The notes: a model not told the origin generated them from the sequence alone. DNA of 64,000 bases from Snodgrassella communis (GCF_914768045.1 NZ_CAJZCD010000001.1:124001-188000), one strand, 5' to 3'; positions 46,933 to 56,618 are shown, counted from the stretch's first letter. Numbers and translations are program-made.

Positions 46933-48333
46933 ATGATGTCTACATTTATCCGTTTACAAAAACGATTATCCCGACTTGGGATTGAATGTCATTTTTATAA
47001 TAATATCTATACTTTTCATCAACAAAATACAACTGCTCAAGTATTATTACCTCAGGCTTTGCCTTTAGAAGAAAAAGCAGTCAGGCAGTTACTGGATTTT
47101 GCATCAGTCAACGTACCTGACAGCTTAGGCCACGTGTGCGCAGCTCGAGCAACACCTGATTTTCACCCGGGCGCAATTGCACCAGTGGGCAGTATTGTGG
47201 CAACAACAGAAGACTTAGTTATTCCGGCAGCCATTGGCACTGATATTAATTGCGGTATGCGGCTTTTAGCAACTGGCTTAAGCTATGATCAAGTGAATGA
47301 ACAAAAAGCAACTATTATCGCGCAACTCAAACGCGTATTATTGCAAGACGAGCGTAATATTCCTGTTACACCGCAATCCTTTCAAGCATTGTTTGATGAT
47401 GGTATAGCTGCATGGGTAGCGGCATTACCACAACAAGGTTTGTGGCAAGAAGTCAATTTTAAGCGACTACTGGCGGAGATTAATCAAATATCAGGGCAGT
47501 CATTAATTACAGCGGATAGCAAATATGCGCCGGAGGCCTTTTTTGAGGCGCGAAACATTATCCGCCCAGCTAGCTTAGGTACAGTTGGCTCGGGTAACCA
47601 TTTTGTTGAATTACAAATTGTAGATGAAATCCTTGATCGACATTTAGCTTATCAAATGGGATTAAAGAAAAACGCTATTGTAATAATGATTCATACCGGT
47701 TCGCGTGATGTGGGATTTTATATTGGCAACCGCTGGCAGGATAAAGCCAAAGCCTTATGGCCTGCAAATGCAAAATATCCAACATCAGGCTTATTTGGCT
47801 TAGCAGATGATGATGCACAAAATTACCTACAGGCGATGGGCGTTGCTGCACGTTATGCATGGATTAACCGCATTGTCATCACTGAGTTAATACGTAAAGA
47901 ACTAATGGCGATTTTTAAGCACGATAATAGTCAATTAATCGTGGATATTTCGCATAACATTATTTTACCTGAGCATGGCATGAATATTCACCGTAAAGGA
48001 GCTACACCAGCCAATGATGGCGAATTTGTATTAATTCCCGGCTCAATGGGAGACTATTCTTATGTAGCAGTTGGCAAAGGAAATCCAGATTGGTTATGGT
48101 CTTGCTCGCACGGTGCAGGCAGAGCTGAAAAACGGCAATCAATGCGTAGCAAACAAATTATGTCTGATCAGGATAATTTGTCATGGCAATGTATTACTTT
48201 AAAAGAGGAACGTTTACGTGAAGAAGCCCCTGCGGCGTATAAACCGATTACCCCGGTAATCGAAGCCCAAGAAAATGCTGATTTAATTCAGCCGGTAGTA
48301 AAACTTAAACCTTGGATCACTTTTAAAGCGTAA
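46933..48333 (+). CDS. RtcB-family RNA ligase, long form
   Basis: Joins 2',3'-cyclic phosphate and 5'-OH RNA ends using GTP and Mn. 466 residues from ATG at 46933 (TAGGTGG upstream; GTG at 46927 possible), longer than the ~408 of E. coli RtcB. Metal and active-site motifs: IGTDINCGMR (about 90-100), GSGNHFVE, HTGSRDVG, HNIILPEHG, and the guanylylated His in SCSHGAGR. HRKGATPA is conserved. No RtcA, RtcR or PrfH gene is adjacent, so it may be a standalone repair ligase. Gene body is less GC-rich than moeA, consistent with the start of an accessory block. Confidence 0.88.
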   Translation: MMSTFIRLQKRLSRLGIECHFYNNIYTFHQQNTTAQVLLPQALPLEEKAVRQLLDFASVNVPDSLGHVCAARATPDFHPGAIAPVGSIVATTEDLVIPAAIGTDINCGMRLLATGLSYDQVNEQKATIIAQLKRVLLQDERNIPVTPQSFQALFDDGIAAWVAALPQQGLWQEVNFKRLLAEINQISGQSLITADSKYAPEAFFEARNIIRPASLGTVGSGNHFVELQIVDEILDRHLAYQMGLKKNAIVIMIHTGSRDVGFYIGNRWQDKAKALWPANAKYPTSGLFGLADDDAQNYLQAMGVAARYAWINRIVITELIRKELMAIFKHDNSQLIVDISHNIILPEHGMNIHRKGATPANDGEFVLIPGSMGDYSYVAVGKGNPDWLWSCSHGAGRAEKRQSMRSKQIMSDQDNLSWQCITLKEERLREEAPAAYKPITPVIEAQENADLIQPVVKLKPWITFKA

Positions 48334-48337
48334 TCAC

Positions 48338-48374
48338 AAAAGCAGCCCAAGTTTTGTCAGTTTGGGCTGCTTTT
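48338..48374. terminator. Bidirectional terminator between the rtcB-like gene and the lipid operon
   Basis: Perfect 13-bp stem (48338-48350 with 48362-48374), A-run on the left and T-run on the right. Lies right after the RtcB stop. Confidence 0.9.
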
Positions 48375-48539
48375 ATTGTTCTGTTGAGATATTGAACGTG
48401 AGAATGAATTATTGCTTATGCTATTAAATTGTCCATTATCCGAATAGGCTTTCACCAATAAGTCTTTGATAAGAAGATAAAATATAATTTATTTCCGGCT
48501 GGAATAAGATTTAATGCGGTTGCTTTTATTCCTTAAACA

Positions 48540-49628
48540 TCATTCAACCCGCCCCATCTGTTTTAAAAAAATTTGCTGCTGTATAAACAGTTCAGGCAGA
48601 GTAATTTCATGATAATCAATCTGAAATTGCTTAGCTATTTGTTGGATAATCGCCGTTAAATGTAAGTAATGGCGATGGCTGAAACCGGGATAGATATGGT
48701 GAGTTAGGTGTAAATTCAGCCCGCCTAACCAGTATTCTATAATAGGATATTTTAATCGCCAATTAAGCGTCGTATTAAATACATGTTGTGTTGAACCATG
48801 TGGCATAAGGCCATCAGTGGGCGCTTGGTAAAAAGTGGCTTTCGCCCAGTGGGTACCAAGAATCAGTATGACAAAGATCAGTGAAGCACACAGTTGGCTT
48901 AGTCCATAGGTGATGAGAATAAATCCTACACTGAATTGAGGACAAATAACTAAAGGAAGTACGATTGCCAGACTCACATGCAATCCTTTTATCATCAGAA
49001 AGGCAAACCAGCCAACGACACCATGATGGGTAAATTTATTTTTATCAAATTTTAGTCCCAACCGGTCTTGCCAGTCGAAACACCAGATAATAGCGGGAAA
49101 GGTCATGGCAGCAACCAATGGCCAGTAATAATGTTGATAACGCATAAACCAGTGATGCACTTGGAAAGGTGTCTGCCGGAGTACACCATTATAATCAATA
49201 TCCAGATCGTAATTCTCAATATTGGTAAAAGGATGGTGCTGTACGACATGGCGTATGCGCCAACATTCCGGATCAATACCAAGCGGAATAGTCACAAGGC
49301 GATTAAGCCAAGTGTTGGCTTTGCTGGATTTAAAAAACACATTATGCGATGCGTCATGCACAACATTAATGGCTAATAGCAAGCCTAGCGAAATAAATAT
49401 AACATAACAGAAAAAAAATAAATAAGCTGAGTGCTGATAAAGCGCACTGATATAAAACCCAAGACACAATATGGATAGTAAGCCTAGCTTAAAAAACATA
49501 CCGCCATCTGCATAACGGTGATCTTTTGCCGTAAGTAAATAATTTTTAGCCGCGGTATTTAACGCTTCACGTAATGCTGCATCTTGTGTATTACTGAAAA
49601 GTAATATTGACTTGTTCGTACTTGGCAT
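48540..49628 (-). CDS. Membrane fatty acid desaturase 1
   Basis: 362 residues, four or more membrane helices. Three histidine boxes for the diiron centre: HDASH (91-95), RHVVQHH (126-132) and HLTHH (307-311). Such enzymes insert double bonds into acyl-CoA or lipid-bound chains. It is a paralogue of the gene immediately upstream (shared blocks around the boxes, for example RQTPFQ and LVTxPLGxDP), so the two arose by duplication. Last gene of the eight-gene unit, 11 bases after desaturase 2. Confidence 0.9.
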   Translation of the reverse strand: MPSTNKSILLFSNTQDAALREALNTAAKNYLLTAKDHRYADGGMFFKLGLLSILCLGFYISALYQHSAYLFFFCYVIFISLGLLLAINVVHDASHNVFFKSSKANTWLNRLVTIPLGIDPECWRIRHVVQHHPFTNIENYDLDIDYNGVLRQTPFQVHHWFMRYQHYYWPLVAAMTFPAIIWCFDWQDRLGLKFDKNKFTHHGVVGWFAFLMIKGLHVSLAIVLPLVICPQFSVGFILITYGLSQLCASLIFVILILGTHWAKATFYQAPTDGLMPHGSTQHVFNTTLNWRLKYPIIEYWLGGLNLHLTHHIYPGFSHRHYLHLTAIIQQIAKQFQIDYHEITLPELFIQQQIFLKQMGRVE

Positions 49629-49639
49629 TAATTTAGCCC

Positions 49640-50752
49640 TTAATCGGAAGATTGTTTATCCGGTTTTTGCGCCAATCTGCGGATAAATTGTTGTTGCTGA
49701 ACGAGCAGTTCAACATAACTCAATCTTCGGTAAGGTAATTGATATTGTTGGGCTAATCGTTCAATAATCAGCATTAACGCAGGATAATGACGATGGCTCC
49801 ACCCCGGAAACAGATGATGGGTTAAATGTAAATTTAGTCCACCTAATAATTCGTTAAATATCTTCGGCGAAGGATACCAGTCACAACAGGTGGTAAATTG
49901 TTGATGATACCAACCGTGCTCCATGTGATTATCCGCAGGCGCAGTGTAGAAAGCCGGATCCGCCCAATGCGTACCTAAAAGTAAACAGACGACAATAAAA
50001 GATGAAACCATCTGCGTAATCAGATAGACCCATAACACACTATACCAACTGATGCCAACAGAAGATAAAATAAGTATTGGCACAATTAAGGCAATAATAA
50101 AGTGTAAAATTTTACTACCTAAAAATAGCGCCCAGCCTTTAATGCCCGTTAAGGTTTTTTTATCGGCGGCTAGCGGTGTTTTACCTAGCTGATCAGACCA
50201 ATCAAATACCCAAGCAATATAAGGTAGCGACAATCCGGCGATAAAAGGCCAATAATACGGCTGAAACCGCATATGCGGATACCATTTTTGAAACGGTGTT
50301 TGACGAAAGACACCATTTTCCTCCATATCCAGATCATAGCCTTGAATATTGGGATAAATATGATGATAGTCGACATGCCTGACTTGCCAATAATGCGGAT
50401 CAAGCCCTAACGGCAAGGTTACCAAACGCCCGAAAATACGGTTAGCTAATCGTGATCGAAAAAGCACATTATGACATGCATCATGTTGAGCATTGATATT
50501 AGCCAGCATGGCTGACATGACAAAACCAAAATAACAGAGGGCAAATAACCCAATAGTCACTTGATGTAAGCTCAAGAGATAACACACAGCACAAAACAGT
50601 AATAATAATAGGTTTTTGAGCAGTAACGCGCTATTGGCAAAGCGATGATCGCCTTTTTGGGCTAAATAAGCTTTGGCTTCTGCCATTAATATTTGGTGAA
50701 ATTGCTCATCATGATGTGCGTAATGTAATTTAGCTAATGGCTTAGTTGACAT
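49640..50752 (-). CDS. Membrane fatty acid desaturase 2
   Basis: 370 residues from ATG at 50752; a longer frame to 50779 runs into the hydroxylase gene. Histidine boxes HDACH, RHVDYHH and HLTHH are all intact. Paralogue of desaturase 1 but clearly diverged, suggesting different positions or substrates. Overlaps the hydroxylase stop by 11 bases, implying coupled translation. Confidence 0.9.
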   Translation of the reverse strand: MSTKPLAKLHYAHHDEQFHQILMAEAKAYLAQKGDHRFANSALLLKNLLLLLFCAVCYLLSLHQVTIGLFALCYFGFVMSAMLANINAQHDACHNVLFRSRLANRIFGRLVTLPLGLDPHYWQVRHVDYHHIYPNIQGYDLDMEENGVFRQTPFQKWYPHMRFQPYYWPFIAGLSLPYIAWVFDWSDQLGKTPLAADKKTLTGIKGWALFLGSKILHFIIALIVPILILSSVGISWYSVLWVYLITQMVSSFIVVCLLLGTHWADPAFYTAPADNHMEHGWYHQQFTTCCDWYPSPKIFNELLGGLNLHLTHHLFPGWSHRHYPALMLIIERLAQQYQLPYRRLSYVELLVQQQQFIRRLAQKPDKQSSD

Positions 50753-51848
50753 AATATTGCCCTCTAAGCCACATAGCAAAAGTGATGGTACCGTGGATGA
50801 GCATTAATCCCATAAATAGCTGCCAATAAAAGGCAGACCATTGCAATAAGATAATAAAAAACAGCGGTATCAACCAGCAAAGCCCAAACCAACTGATCAT
50901 TCCCCAGCGTTTACCTTCCGCCATGCCACCCAAGGCAATACTGCCTAAGACCAAACTGCTAAATAACAGATACTGGGTAGCATTAACATTATGATAGCCA
51001 TAACCATAATCGTAAACATAACTTAGTACTAGCCCAAATAGAAATAAGCCGCCACTCACTAATAATGCATTGGGTAAACGATAATGCCCTAAACTCGGTG
51101 TATAGAGAATGTTGAACATTTTCATAAACGGTAACATGCTCGCCCAAAAAGGATTTTGCGACATAATGCCATGACTGCCATAGGCAATGGTTCTGTCTGT
51201 CGGCGTTGTTTCAAAGGTACCAAAAAGCTTATCCCAGATAATAAATGAACCTGAAAAATTACTATTTGCGTAATACTGATCTTTCAGGTGATGGACTTTA
51301 TGGTGAGTTGGGGTAACTAATATCTGTTCCAATAGTCCTAATTTAGGTGTAATGGCATTATGATTAAAGAACTGGATTGAATAATGAAAAATAGATACGG
51401 CAATAAAAATTGGTGTAGGCACCCCGGCAATAGCTAATAAACCAAAAAACGGGATAGAAGTGAGCGATGAATACCAAGAATTACGAATAGCCAAGGATAA
51501 ATTAAAATGTTCACCCTGATGATGAACCATATGAATCGCCCATAACAGCGGTATTTTATGGTGCAGCCGATGCTCCCAGTAAAAACCAAAATCCCAAGCT
51601 ACCAAGGTAAATAACCAAGTTAATATAATCGGTACATGAACAAACAGATTAAAACTAAAATGCGTATAAATAAAATGATAGCAAACTAATTCCAGTCCAC
51701 GAAATAACCACAGCATTAAATGCCCAGAATTTAAATTAAAAATGATATCCGGCCAGTTAATGGACACTTTTTTTACATATTGTAAAATCATGGCTTCAGT
51801 TATTATTAAGATTATCATAACCACAAAAGGTAAAACTAATTCCAGCAT
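50742..51848 (-). CDS. Sterol desaturase/fatty acid hydroxylase-family membrane protein
   Basis: 368 residues. The FA-hydroxylase histidine clusters are complete: HRLHH, HMVHHQGEHFN and THHKVHH, which bind a diiron site. About eight helices; the C-terminal 100 residues contain extra helices beyond the core domain. Family members hydroxylate or desaturate sterols, alkylglycerols or fatty acyl chains. Embedded in the operon between PAP2 and the desaturases. Confidence 0.88.
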   Translation of the reverse strand: MLELVLPFVVMIILIITEAMILQYVKKVSINWPDIIFNLNSGHLMLWLFRGLELVCYHFIYTHFSFNLFVHVPIILTWLFTLVAWDFGFYWEHRLHHKIPLLWAIHMVHHQGEHFNLSLAIRNSWYSSLTSIPFFGLLAIAGVPTPIFIAVSIFHYSIQFFNHNAITPKLGLLEQILVTPTHHKVHHLKDQYYANSNFSGSFIIWDKLFGTFETTPTDRTIAYGSHGIMSQNPFWASMLPFMKMFNILYTPSLGHYRLPNALLVSGGLFLFGLVLSYVYDYGYGYHNVNATQYLLFSSLVLGSIALGGMAEGKRWGMISWFGLCWLIPLFFIILLQWSAFYWQLFMGLMLIHGTITFAMWLRGQYYVN

Positions 51849-51862
51849 AATAATAATTCCTA

Positions 51863-52471
51863 CTAACCTGACTGTTGTTGCGCTAAACGAGTAAACCCGT
51901 AACGCACGCCATATCCAACCATCAGCGCTAATACCATGCCTCCCATAAAATCAATAAAAAGATGGCGCCGAAGTTGAATAATCGAAAAGGCAATGGCCAT
52001 GCCCCACAATACCAAGATGATATTGCGCAGCGGATGATGGCGATCGAAGCTGCCCCAAATAGCAAGCATAGTTAAGGTCACATGGAGTGAGGGAAAGCAG
52101 TTAACCGGTACATCAATATCAATTAGTCTTGCCAGTAACCAAGAGCTGGCTGAGTTGCCCGTATCAACAGGAAAATCCATAGTGGTTGGAAAAAAAAGGT
52201 AACATAGCGCAGCCATTAATCCACTGAGCATAAAACAGGCAGACATCCAGCGCAGACGGCTATACGGGGCAACCCAAAAACAAATTGGAATAATCAAAAA
52301 AAACGATAGATAAAACCAAATTGCATGAGGAGTAAAGTCAATCCACTGGTCAATCATCGAAGGTGCAAGGAGGGTTGGTTTACCTTGTAACTCAGCTGCG
52401 CTACGGTAACAGATCCCTACACTGATCCAACCCACCAGCAAATAGAACAATCGCATAAAAAAAGGTTGCAT
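51863..52471 (-). CDS. PAP2-family membrane phosphatase
   Basis: 202 residues, about six helices. The phosphatase motifs are CFPSLHVTL (PSxxH) and RRHLFIDFMGG (Rx(4)... His and Asp of motif 3); the first KxxxxxxRP motif is not evident, as in the inositolphosphorylceramide-synthase-like PAP2 subgroup. It may remove phosphate from, or transfer a head group to, the lipid product. Start overlaps the adenylating enzyme stop by one base (TAATG). Confidence 0.8.
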   Translation of the reverse strand: MQPFFMRLFYLLVGWISVGICYRSAAELQGKPTLLAPSMIDQWIDFTPHAIWFYLSFFLIIPICFWVAPYSRLRWMSACFMLSGLMAALCYLFFPTTMDFPVDTGNSASSWLLARLIDIDVPVNCFPSLHVTLTMLAIWGSFDRHHPLRNIILVLWGMAIAFSIIQLRRHLFIDFMGGMVLALMVGYGVRYGFTRLAQQQSG

Positions 52472-53757
52472 TAGCTACCTCGCTGACGAATAATTCGCCG
52501 TCTTTTTTGCGCAAATTCATTTGGTAATGCCGTAACAGGTGTCAGCTTCCATGTTAACTGTTCAACATCTGCACCTTGTTGAATGAAATGATCATTTAAT
52601 GCTTGTTGACACTGGCTTAACTGCGCCTTGCTACAGCATCCCACCAGCTCAATGCAATGATCGGTATGCTGAATCAGGCGGTAATCGCTGGTTAATGGCA
52701 AAGTATTGGCAATCACCCGACTGCAATAATCAGCAAAAATAGTTAATGGATTGCCATATTGATCGGTTAGCAGTAGCTGATCATCGCATCGCCCTTCAAT
52801 ATGAGAAATCGCCATCCCTTGCCGCCCACATTGGCAAGGAGTAGAACGGCGAACTAAAATATCATCCAATTGATAACGGACGATAGGCTGCGTTTCACGG
52901 GTAAAATCGGTAATAAGCGGCGTAAATCGATTCTCATCTATCCACTGTGGTTCGATATAAATAAACTCTTCATTTAAATGTAGCGTTCCCAGTGGACAGG
53001 TGGCAGCAAGAAAACCTTCTGTGGCTTGATAAACTTCCGCCACCTGCTTAAATGCCTGTTTCAGCAGCTTTTTATCTTGCTCCTCAAGCACTTCTGCGGC
53101 TGATATCACTAAAACCGGATCGGCAGCTAACTGGCCGTTAAGCTTTTCTGTGGCCAAGGCGCGCAGTACCTGCGCAGGCGCCACAATAATGGTGGGTTGA
53201 TATTCATTAAGTGATTGAATTTGATTCTTAAAATTATCAAACAAACCATAAAAACGAAAGGTCAGTCTGTTACTATTGGTGCTATGATAAAGGTGATTAT
53301 CGGCTCTTAAAAACAGGGCAACGCGTTCTTTTGTCCATAGACCCCGCGGTAACATTTTCGCCAGTATGCCGCCTGCCCATATCTGTTGCTCTTTCGGGCT
53401 AACCACAAATAGCCCGCGTTGCCCTGAGGTACCCGAGGATAACCCCACACTAAATTTGCCCATTTTGGCGCTAAAATCGCGCCGTTGTTCGCTTTGTTGG
53501 GCGAGTGCCAATAAGGAATGGCAATTCAGGTGCGCGGTATTCATTTGATCAAAATGCGCCATCATTAGCTGTTTGTTCATTAAAGGCCATGTTTCAAATG
53601 GCCGATTAATAAACTGCCTAAAATACGGGCTTTTGGTTAATACACGCTGTTTAAATTTTTCTAATTGTTTCAACTGATATGCTTCAAGATCAGCGCGTTG
53701 TTTAAATGTTAAGCGTTTCGTACGCCAATAATACCAAAGTATTTTTAGTAACCTCAT
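52471..53757 (-). CDS. Adenylate-forming enzyme (F390 synthetase/CapK-like)
   Basis: 428 residues. ATP-binding P-loop SSGTSGQRG (108-116), a YQATEG motif (about 240) and TDFTRETQPIVRYQLDDIL (the A8-like Arg/Asp region) identify an adenylating enzyme related to coenzyme F390 synthetase and phenylacetate-CoA ligase. It likely activates a carboxylic acid as an acyl-AMP; the acceptor could be CoA, a nucleophile or an internal hydroxyl. Coupled to genes on both sides by one-base overlaps. Confidence 0.82.
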   Translation of the reverse strand: MRLLKILWYYWRTKRLTFKQRADLEAYQLKQLEKFKQRVLTKSPYFRQFINRPFETWPLMNKQLMMAHFDQMNTAHLNCHSLLALAQQSEQRRDFSAKMGKFSVGLSSGTSGQRGLFVVSPKEQQIWAGGILAKMLPRGLWTKERVALFLRADNHLYHSTNSNRLTFRFYGLFDNFKNQIQSLNEYQPTIIVAPAQVLRALATEKLNGQLAADPVLVISAAEVLEEQDKKLLKQAFKQVAEVYQATEGFLAATCPLGTLHLNEEFIYIEPQWIDENRFTPLITDFTRETQPIVRYQLDDILVRRSTPCQCGRQGMAISHIEGRCDDQLLLTDQYGNPLTIFADYCSRVIANTLPLTSDYRLIQHTDHCIELVGCCSKAQLSQCQQALNDHFIQQGADVEQLTWKLTPVTALPNEFAQKRRRIIRQRGS

Positions 53758-54560
53758 TATTCACCCTCATGGCTTAAATAAATGGTAACGTTTGGCTGAT
53801 ACGAAAGTTGGTGCAGCTGCATAAGAGTTTGCTTATAGGCACGCGGATCGGCCATAATCAGCTGCGTCAAGCGCGAGGGTTGTTTTAACTCTTGATAATT
53901 ATCTTTAACCCATGCAGCATCACTGGCTAACAGCGTCCAACCTTCATCTGTCAAAATAAACGCGCCAATATGACCGGCAGCATGACCTGGCAGCGGGACT
54001 AAAATCACCTGTTTCTTGCTATTGGGTAAAATATAGCCATGAGTAAAAGGCGATAATTCAGGTGCCAGCGTGCATCGCTCGAACTGCTCTAAAAAACTGA
54101 CTCGCTGTTCAAAATCAACCGGAATAAGATCCTGCACAAAACCTTGCTTAAGGGCAAAAAATCCTCGCAAAGGTTTAACCGTTTGCCAACCTTGCTGTGA
54201 GCAGATAAAGCGGCTATGGATAAAATCTTTTAATCCAGCAATATGGTCCCCATGAAAATGCGAAATAATCACATGCTGTATACTGGCCAGCTCAATCCCC
54301 AACGCGGCAAATTGCGCTTTTAATGATTCACCCTGTTTCAGATAAACCGGTGTGGTTTTTTGATAAAGTTTAAAGATGCCCGATTGAGTATAGCGTTGAA
54401 AATATTCGGCATAACCGGTATCCCATAGCCAGCGATAGCCATCAACCTCAATCAGCCATGCCCGTGCCGGAAACTGACAGACATGAAATCCGGCACCGCG
54501 CATAGCCATACAAGCAATATGAGTACAATATCCGGCTTTAAAAGGAATAATTTTCGCCAT
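53757..54560 (-). CDS. Metallo-beta-lactamase-fold hydrolase
   Basis: 267 residues. Zinc-binding HFHGDH (101-106), a later His in PLPGHAAGHIG (about 190) and Asp in LLASDAAW (about 210) form a complete dinuclear site. Overall layout resembles acyl-homoserine lactonases of the AiiA type, so it could open a lactone or hydrolyse a thioester. Start one base after the reductase stop. In the OleABCD pathway an alpha/beta hydrolase (OleB) is at this place; this protein may replace it. Confidence 0.82.
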   Translation of the reverse strand: MAKIIPFKAGYCTHIACMAMRGAGFHVCQFPARAWLIEVDGYRWLWDTGYAEYFQRYTQSGIFKLYQKTTPVYLKQGESLKAQFAALGIELASIQHVIISHFHGDHIAGLKDFIHSRFICSQQGWQTVKPLRGFFALKQGFVQDLIPVDFEQRVSFLEQFERCTLAPELSPFTHGYILPNSKKQVILVPLPGHAAGHIGAFILTDEGWTLLASDAAWVKDNYQELKQPSRLTQLIMADPRAYKQTLMQLHQLSYQPNVTIYLSHEGE

Positions 54561-54561
54561 C

Positions 54562-55569
54562 TCAGACTAACCCATTTTGTTGTAACCAGCGTGCCGTCAG
54601 CTCAATGCTTTCACTGAGATGATAAAGCGGTTGGTAACCCAAACGTTCTATCGCTTGTTTCTGGCTTAAGGTCATATCAAAATACAAACTACCAACGCTA
54701 TAACGGGTTAAAGCAGGTTCTTGATGAGTTAAAGTGGCTACGCTTTCAAGCGTGGTCGCAATACCATAAAGCAAGCGATAAGGTAGCGCACGCACTTTAT
54801 AATCGATATGCAGCTGATCACTTAACAACGCCTTTAATAACTGATTAAGCTGGCACGGTTGTTGATTAGTTATATTAAAGACCTCGCCCGATTGGAGCGT
54901 TTGCTTGGTTGAGGCCAAAAATAACGCATACACCACATTTAGCACAAAAGTGAGATCAAGATAGGCTTTACCCCCTGCCGGTAAATATAACACGCCACCA
55001 GTGCGCTTTAATAACGTCAGCATACGCGGCATAATCACCCGATCATGTGGCCCAAAAATGCCACGCGGTCTTAATAGCAGGTAAACCGTGCCCGGATAGC
55101 GTGTCACACATCCCTGAATGCGCTGTTCAGCCTGATATTTACTATCAGCATAATGATTAGCAAACCGTTGAGCGCAGTAATCTTCAGGAATATCGTGATG
55201 GGATTTAAAATCAAAATAGATCGACGGAGTTGAGACATGGATAAAGCGCTCAATCCCAAGCTGACCTGCCATATCGGCTAAACGTGAAGTCACCGCAACA
55301 TTGGCCTGATAAAACCATTCATACTTACCCCAAGGGGATGATAATGCCGCACAATGCCAAACCACATCACAATCATTAAGTAATTGGCGGTATTCGCTAT
55401 CTGTTGCCGTGACTAAATCAAGTTCAGTAAATCTTGCTCCCAGCGCAATAAGCTGCTGCCCTACCTCACCATTGCGACCTGTGGCATGTACCTGATAACC
55501 TTGTGTCAGTAACCACTCTACCGCATTACGACCCAGGCCACTGGTCGCACCAGTTACTAAAAACCTCAT
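54562..55569 (-). CDS. NAD(P)-dependent epimerase/reductase (OleD-like extended SDR)
   Basis: 335 residues. N-terminal Rossmann motif TGATSGLG (6-13) and the YADSK catalytic pair Tyr140/Lys144. Length and pattern fit the 3-beta-hydroxysteroid dehydrogenase-like group that includes OleD, which reduces 2-alkyl-3-ketoacids. Start overlaps the condensing enzyme stop by four bases, so the two are synthesised together, as expected if the ketone product of one is the substrate of the other. Confidence 0.82.
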   Translation of the reverse strand: MRFLVTGATSGLGRNAVEWLLTQGYQVHATGRNGEVGQQLIALGARFTELDLVTATDSEYRQLLNDCDVVWHCAALSSPWGKYEWFYQANVAVTSRLADMAGQLGIERFIHVSTPSIYFDFKSHHDIPEDYCAQRFANHYADSKYQAEQRIQGCVTRYPGTVYLLLRPRGIFGPHDRVIMPRMLTLLKRTGGVLYLPAGGKAYLDLTFVLNVVYALFLASTKQTLQSGEVFNITNQQPCQLNQLLKALLSDQLHIDYKVRALPYRLLYGIATTLESVATLTHQEPALTRYSVGSLYFDMTLSQKQAIERLGYQPLYHLSESIELTARWLQQNGLV

Positions 55570-56579
55570 GGCAATAAAATCATTCCACCTAGGGTTAGCC
55601 CCGCGGCGGTACCAATTAACATGACCGGTTTACCCGGATTAAAGCGTTGAGTGATTACCGCTTCATGCAATGCACTAGGAATCGAAGCCGCCACTTGATT
55701 ACCGCGAAAGCGATAAATATCAATCAAGGCGTCACTTGCCACATTAAGCCGTTTACGCATATGTTCCAGCGATAAATGACTGGCTTGATGAGGAATAACC
55801 GTAGCAATATCAGCAAGCGTTAAACCGGCTTGATTTAATAAACGGGCTAAATAAGGCTCAATTAATGACGATGCCAATCTGAATAGTGGCTTGCCTTGCA
55901 TATGGAAAAGACAATCGCTTTCATCCATGCCAGTTCTCAGATTGCGACGGCTACCGCCACCGCGGATTTCGCACAGATCGATACCATCAGTATGCGTTTC
56001 TAATAAACAAGAAAGAATACCGCTGCGTCCATCTCCCTGTTCGACAATCGCACAAGCGGCGCCATCCCCAAAGATTAATGAGGATTCTTCGTCTTGCCAG
56101 TTTAAACCCCGTGAAGCCAAATCCGCCGAAACAATGGCAATGCGTCGATAAGCTCCGGTATTCAATAGCCCGGCAGCCACCTGTAACGCACTGATAAAAC
56201 TGACGCAACTAACATTCACATCCAAGCTAGCAATGGTTTTGGGCAGTGAGCTGGCCTTTAAAATATGCGCTGCCGTATAAGGCAAAGCTTGAACAGGGAG
56301 TGCGCACGCTGAAATTAATAAATCAATGGATTGTGCAGCAATATCACAGCGATTCAGCGCATCATCAATCGCTTTGGCGGCCAAATCAGCTTGCTGTAAC
56401 TGATGATCAGCATGATAACGATAGAGGATACCTGAACGCTTAAGCGAATAACCTATCGGTTTATTCAGTTTTTTATCTAATTCTGTGGCCTCAAGCTTAT
56501 CCGGTGGTAATGCCACGCCAGTTGCAATAATTTTTATAGGAACTAGCGTTTTGATTGGTATTTCATTGTCATTAAACAA
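55566..56579 (-). CDS. KAS III/OleA-like condensing enzyme
   Basis: 337 residues, TTG start with GGAG upstream. The Cys-His-Asn triad is intact: Cys125 in NVSCVSF, His264 in VIPHQASH, Asn294 in RGNQVAASIP; IFGDGAACA (169-177) is also conserved. FabH and OleA share this fold; FabH extends acetyl-CoA on ACP, OleA joins two acyl-CoAs head to head. Absence of any ACP gene and the OleD-like partner favour head-to-head or acyl-CoA condensation here, but FabH-type chemistry is not excluded. First gene of the eight-gene operon. Confidence 0.85.
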   Translation of the reverse strand: MFNDNEIPIKTLVPIKIIATGVALPPDKLEATELDKKLNKPIGYSLKRSGILYRYHADHQLQQADLAAKAIDDALNRCDIAAQSIDLLISACALPVQALPYTAAHILKASSLPKTIASLDVNVSCVSFISALQVAAGLLNTGAYRRIAIVSADLASRGLNWQDEESSLIFGDGAACAIVEQGDGRSGILSCLLETHTDGIDLCEIRGGGSRRNLRTGMDESDCLFHMQGKPLFRLASSLIEPYLARLLNQAGLTLADIATVIPHQASHLSLEHMRKRLNVASDALIDIYRFRGNQVAASIPSALHEAVITQRFNPGKPVMLIGTAAGLTLGGMILLP

Positions 56580-56612
56580 AAGAGATACTCCATAGGCTAT
56601 CTGGTATCAATT

Positions 56613-56618
56613 ATTATA
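56613..56618 (-). promoter_or_regulatory. Candidate -10 element of the eight-gene lipid operon
   Basis: TATAAT on the minus strand, with a poor -35 (TTTATT) 17 bases upstream. A start near 56606 would give a leader of about 27 bases to the TTG of the condensing enzyme. The interval 56580-56752 is otherwise AT-rich and empty. Confidence 0.45.
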
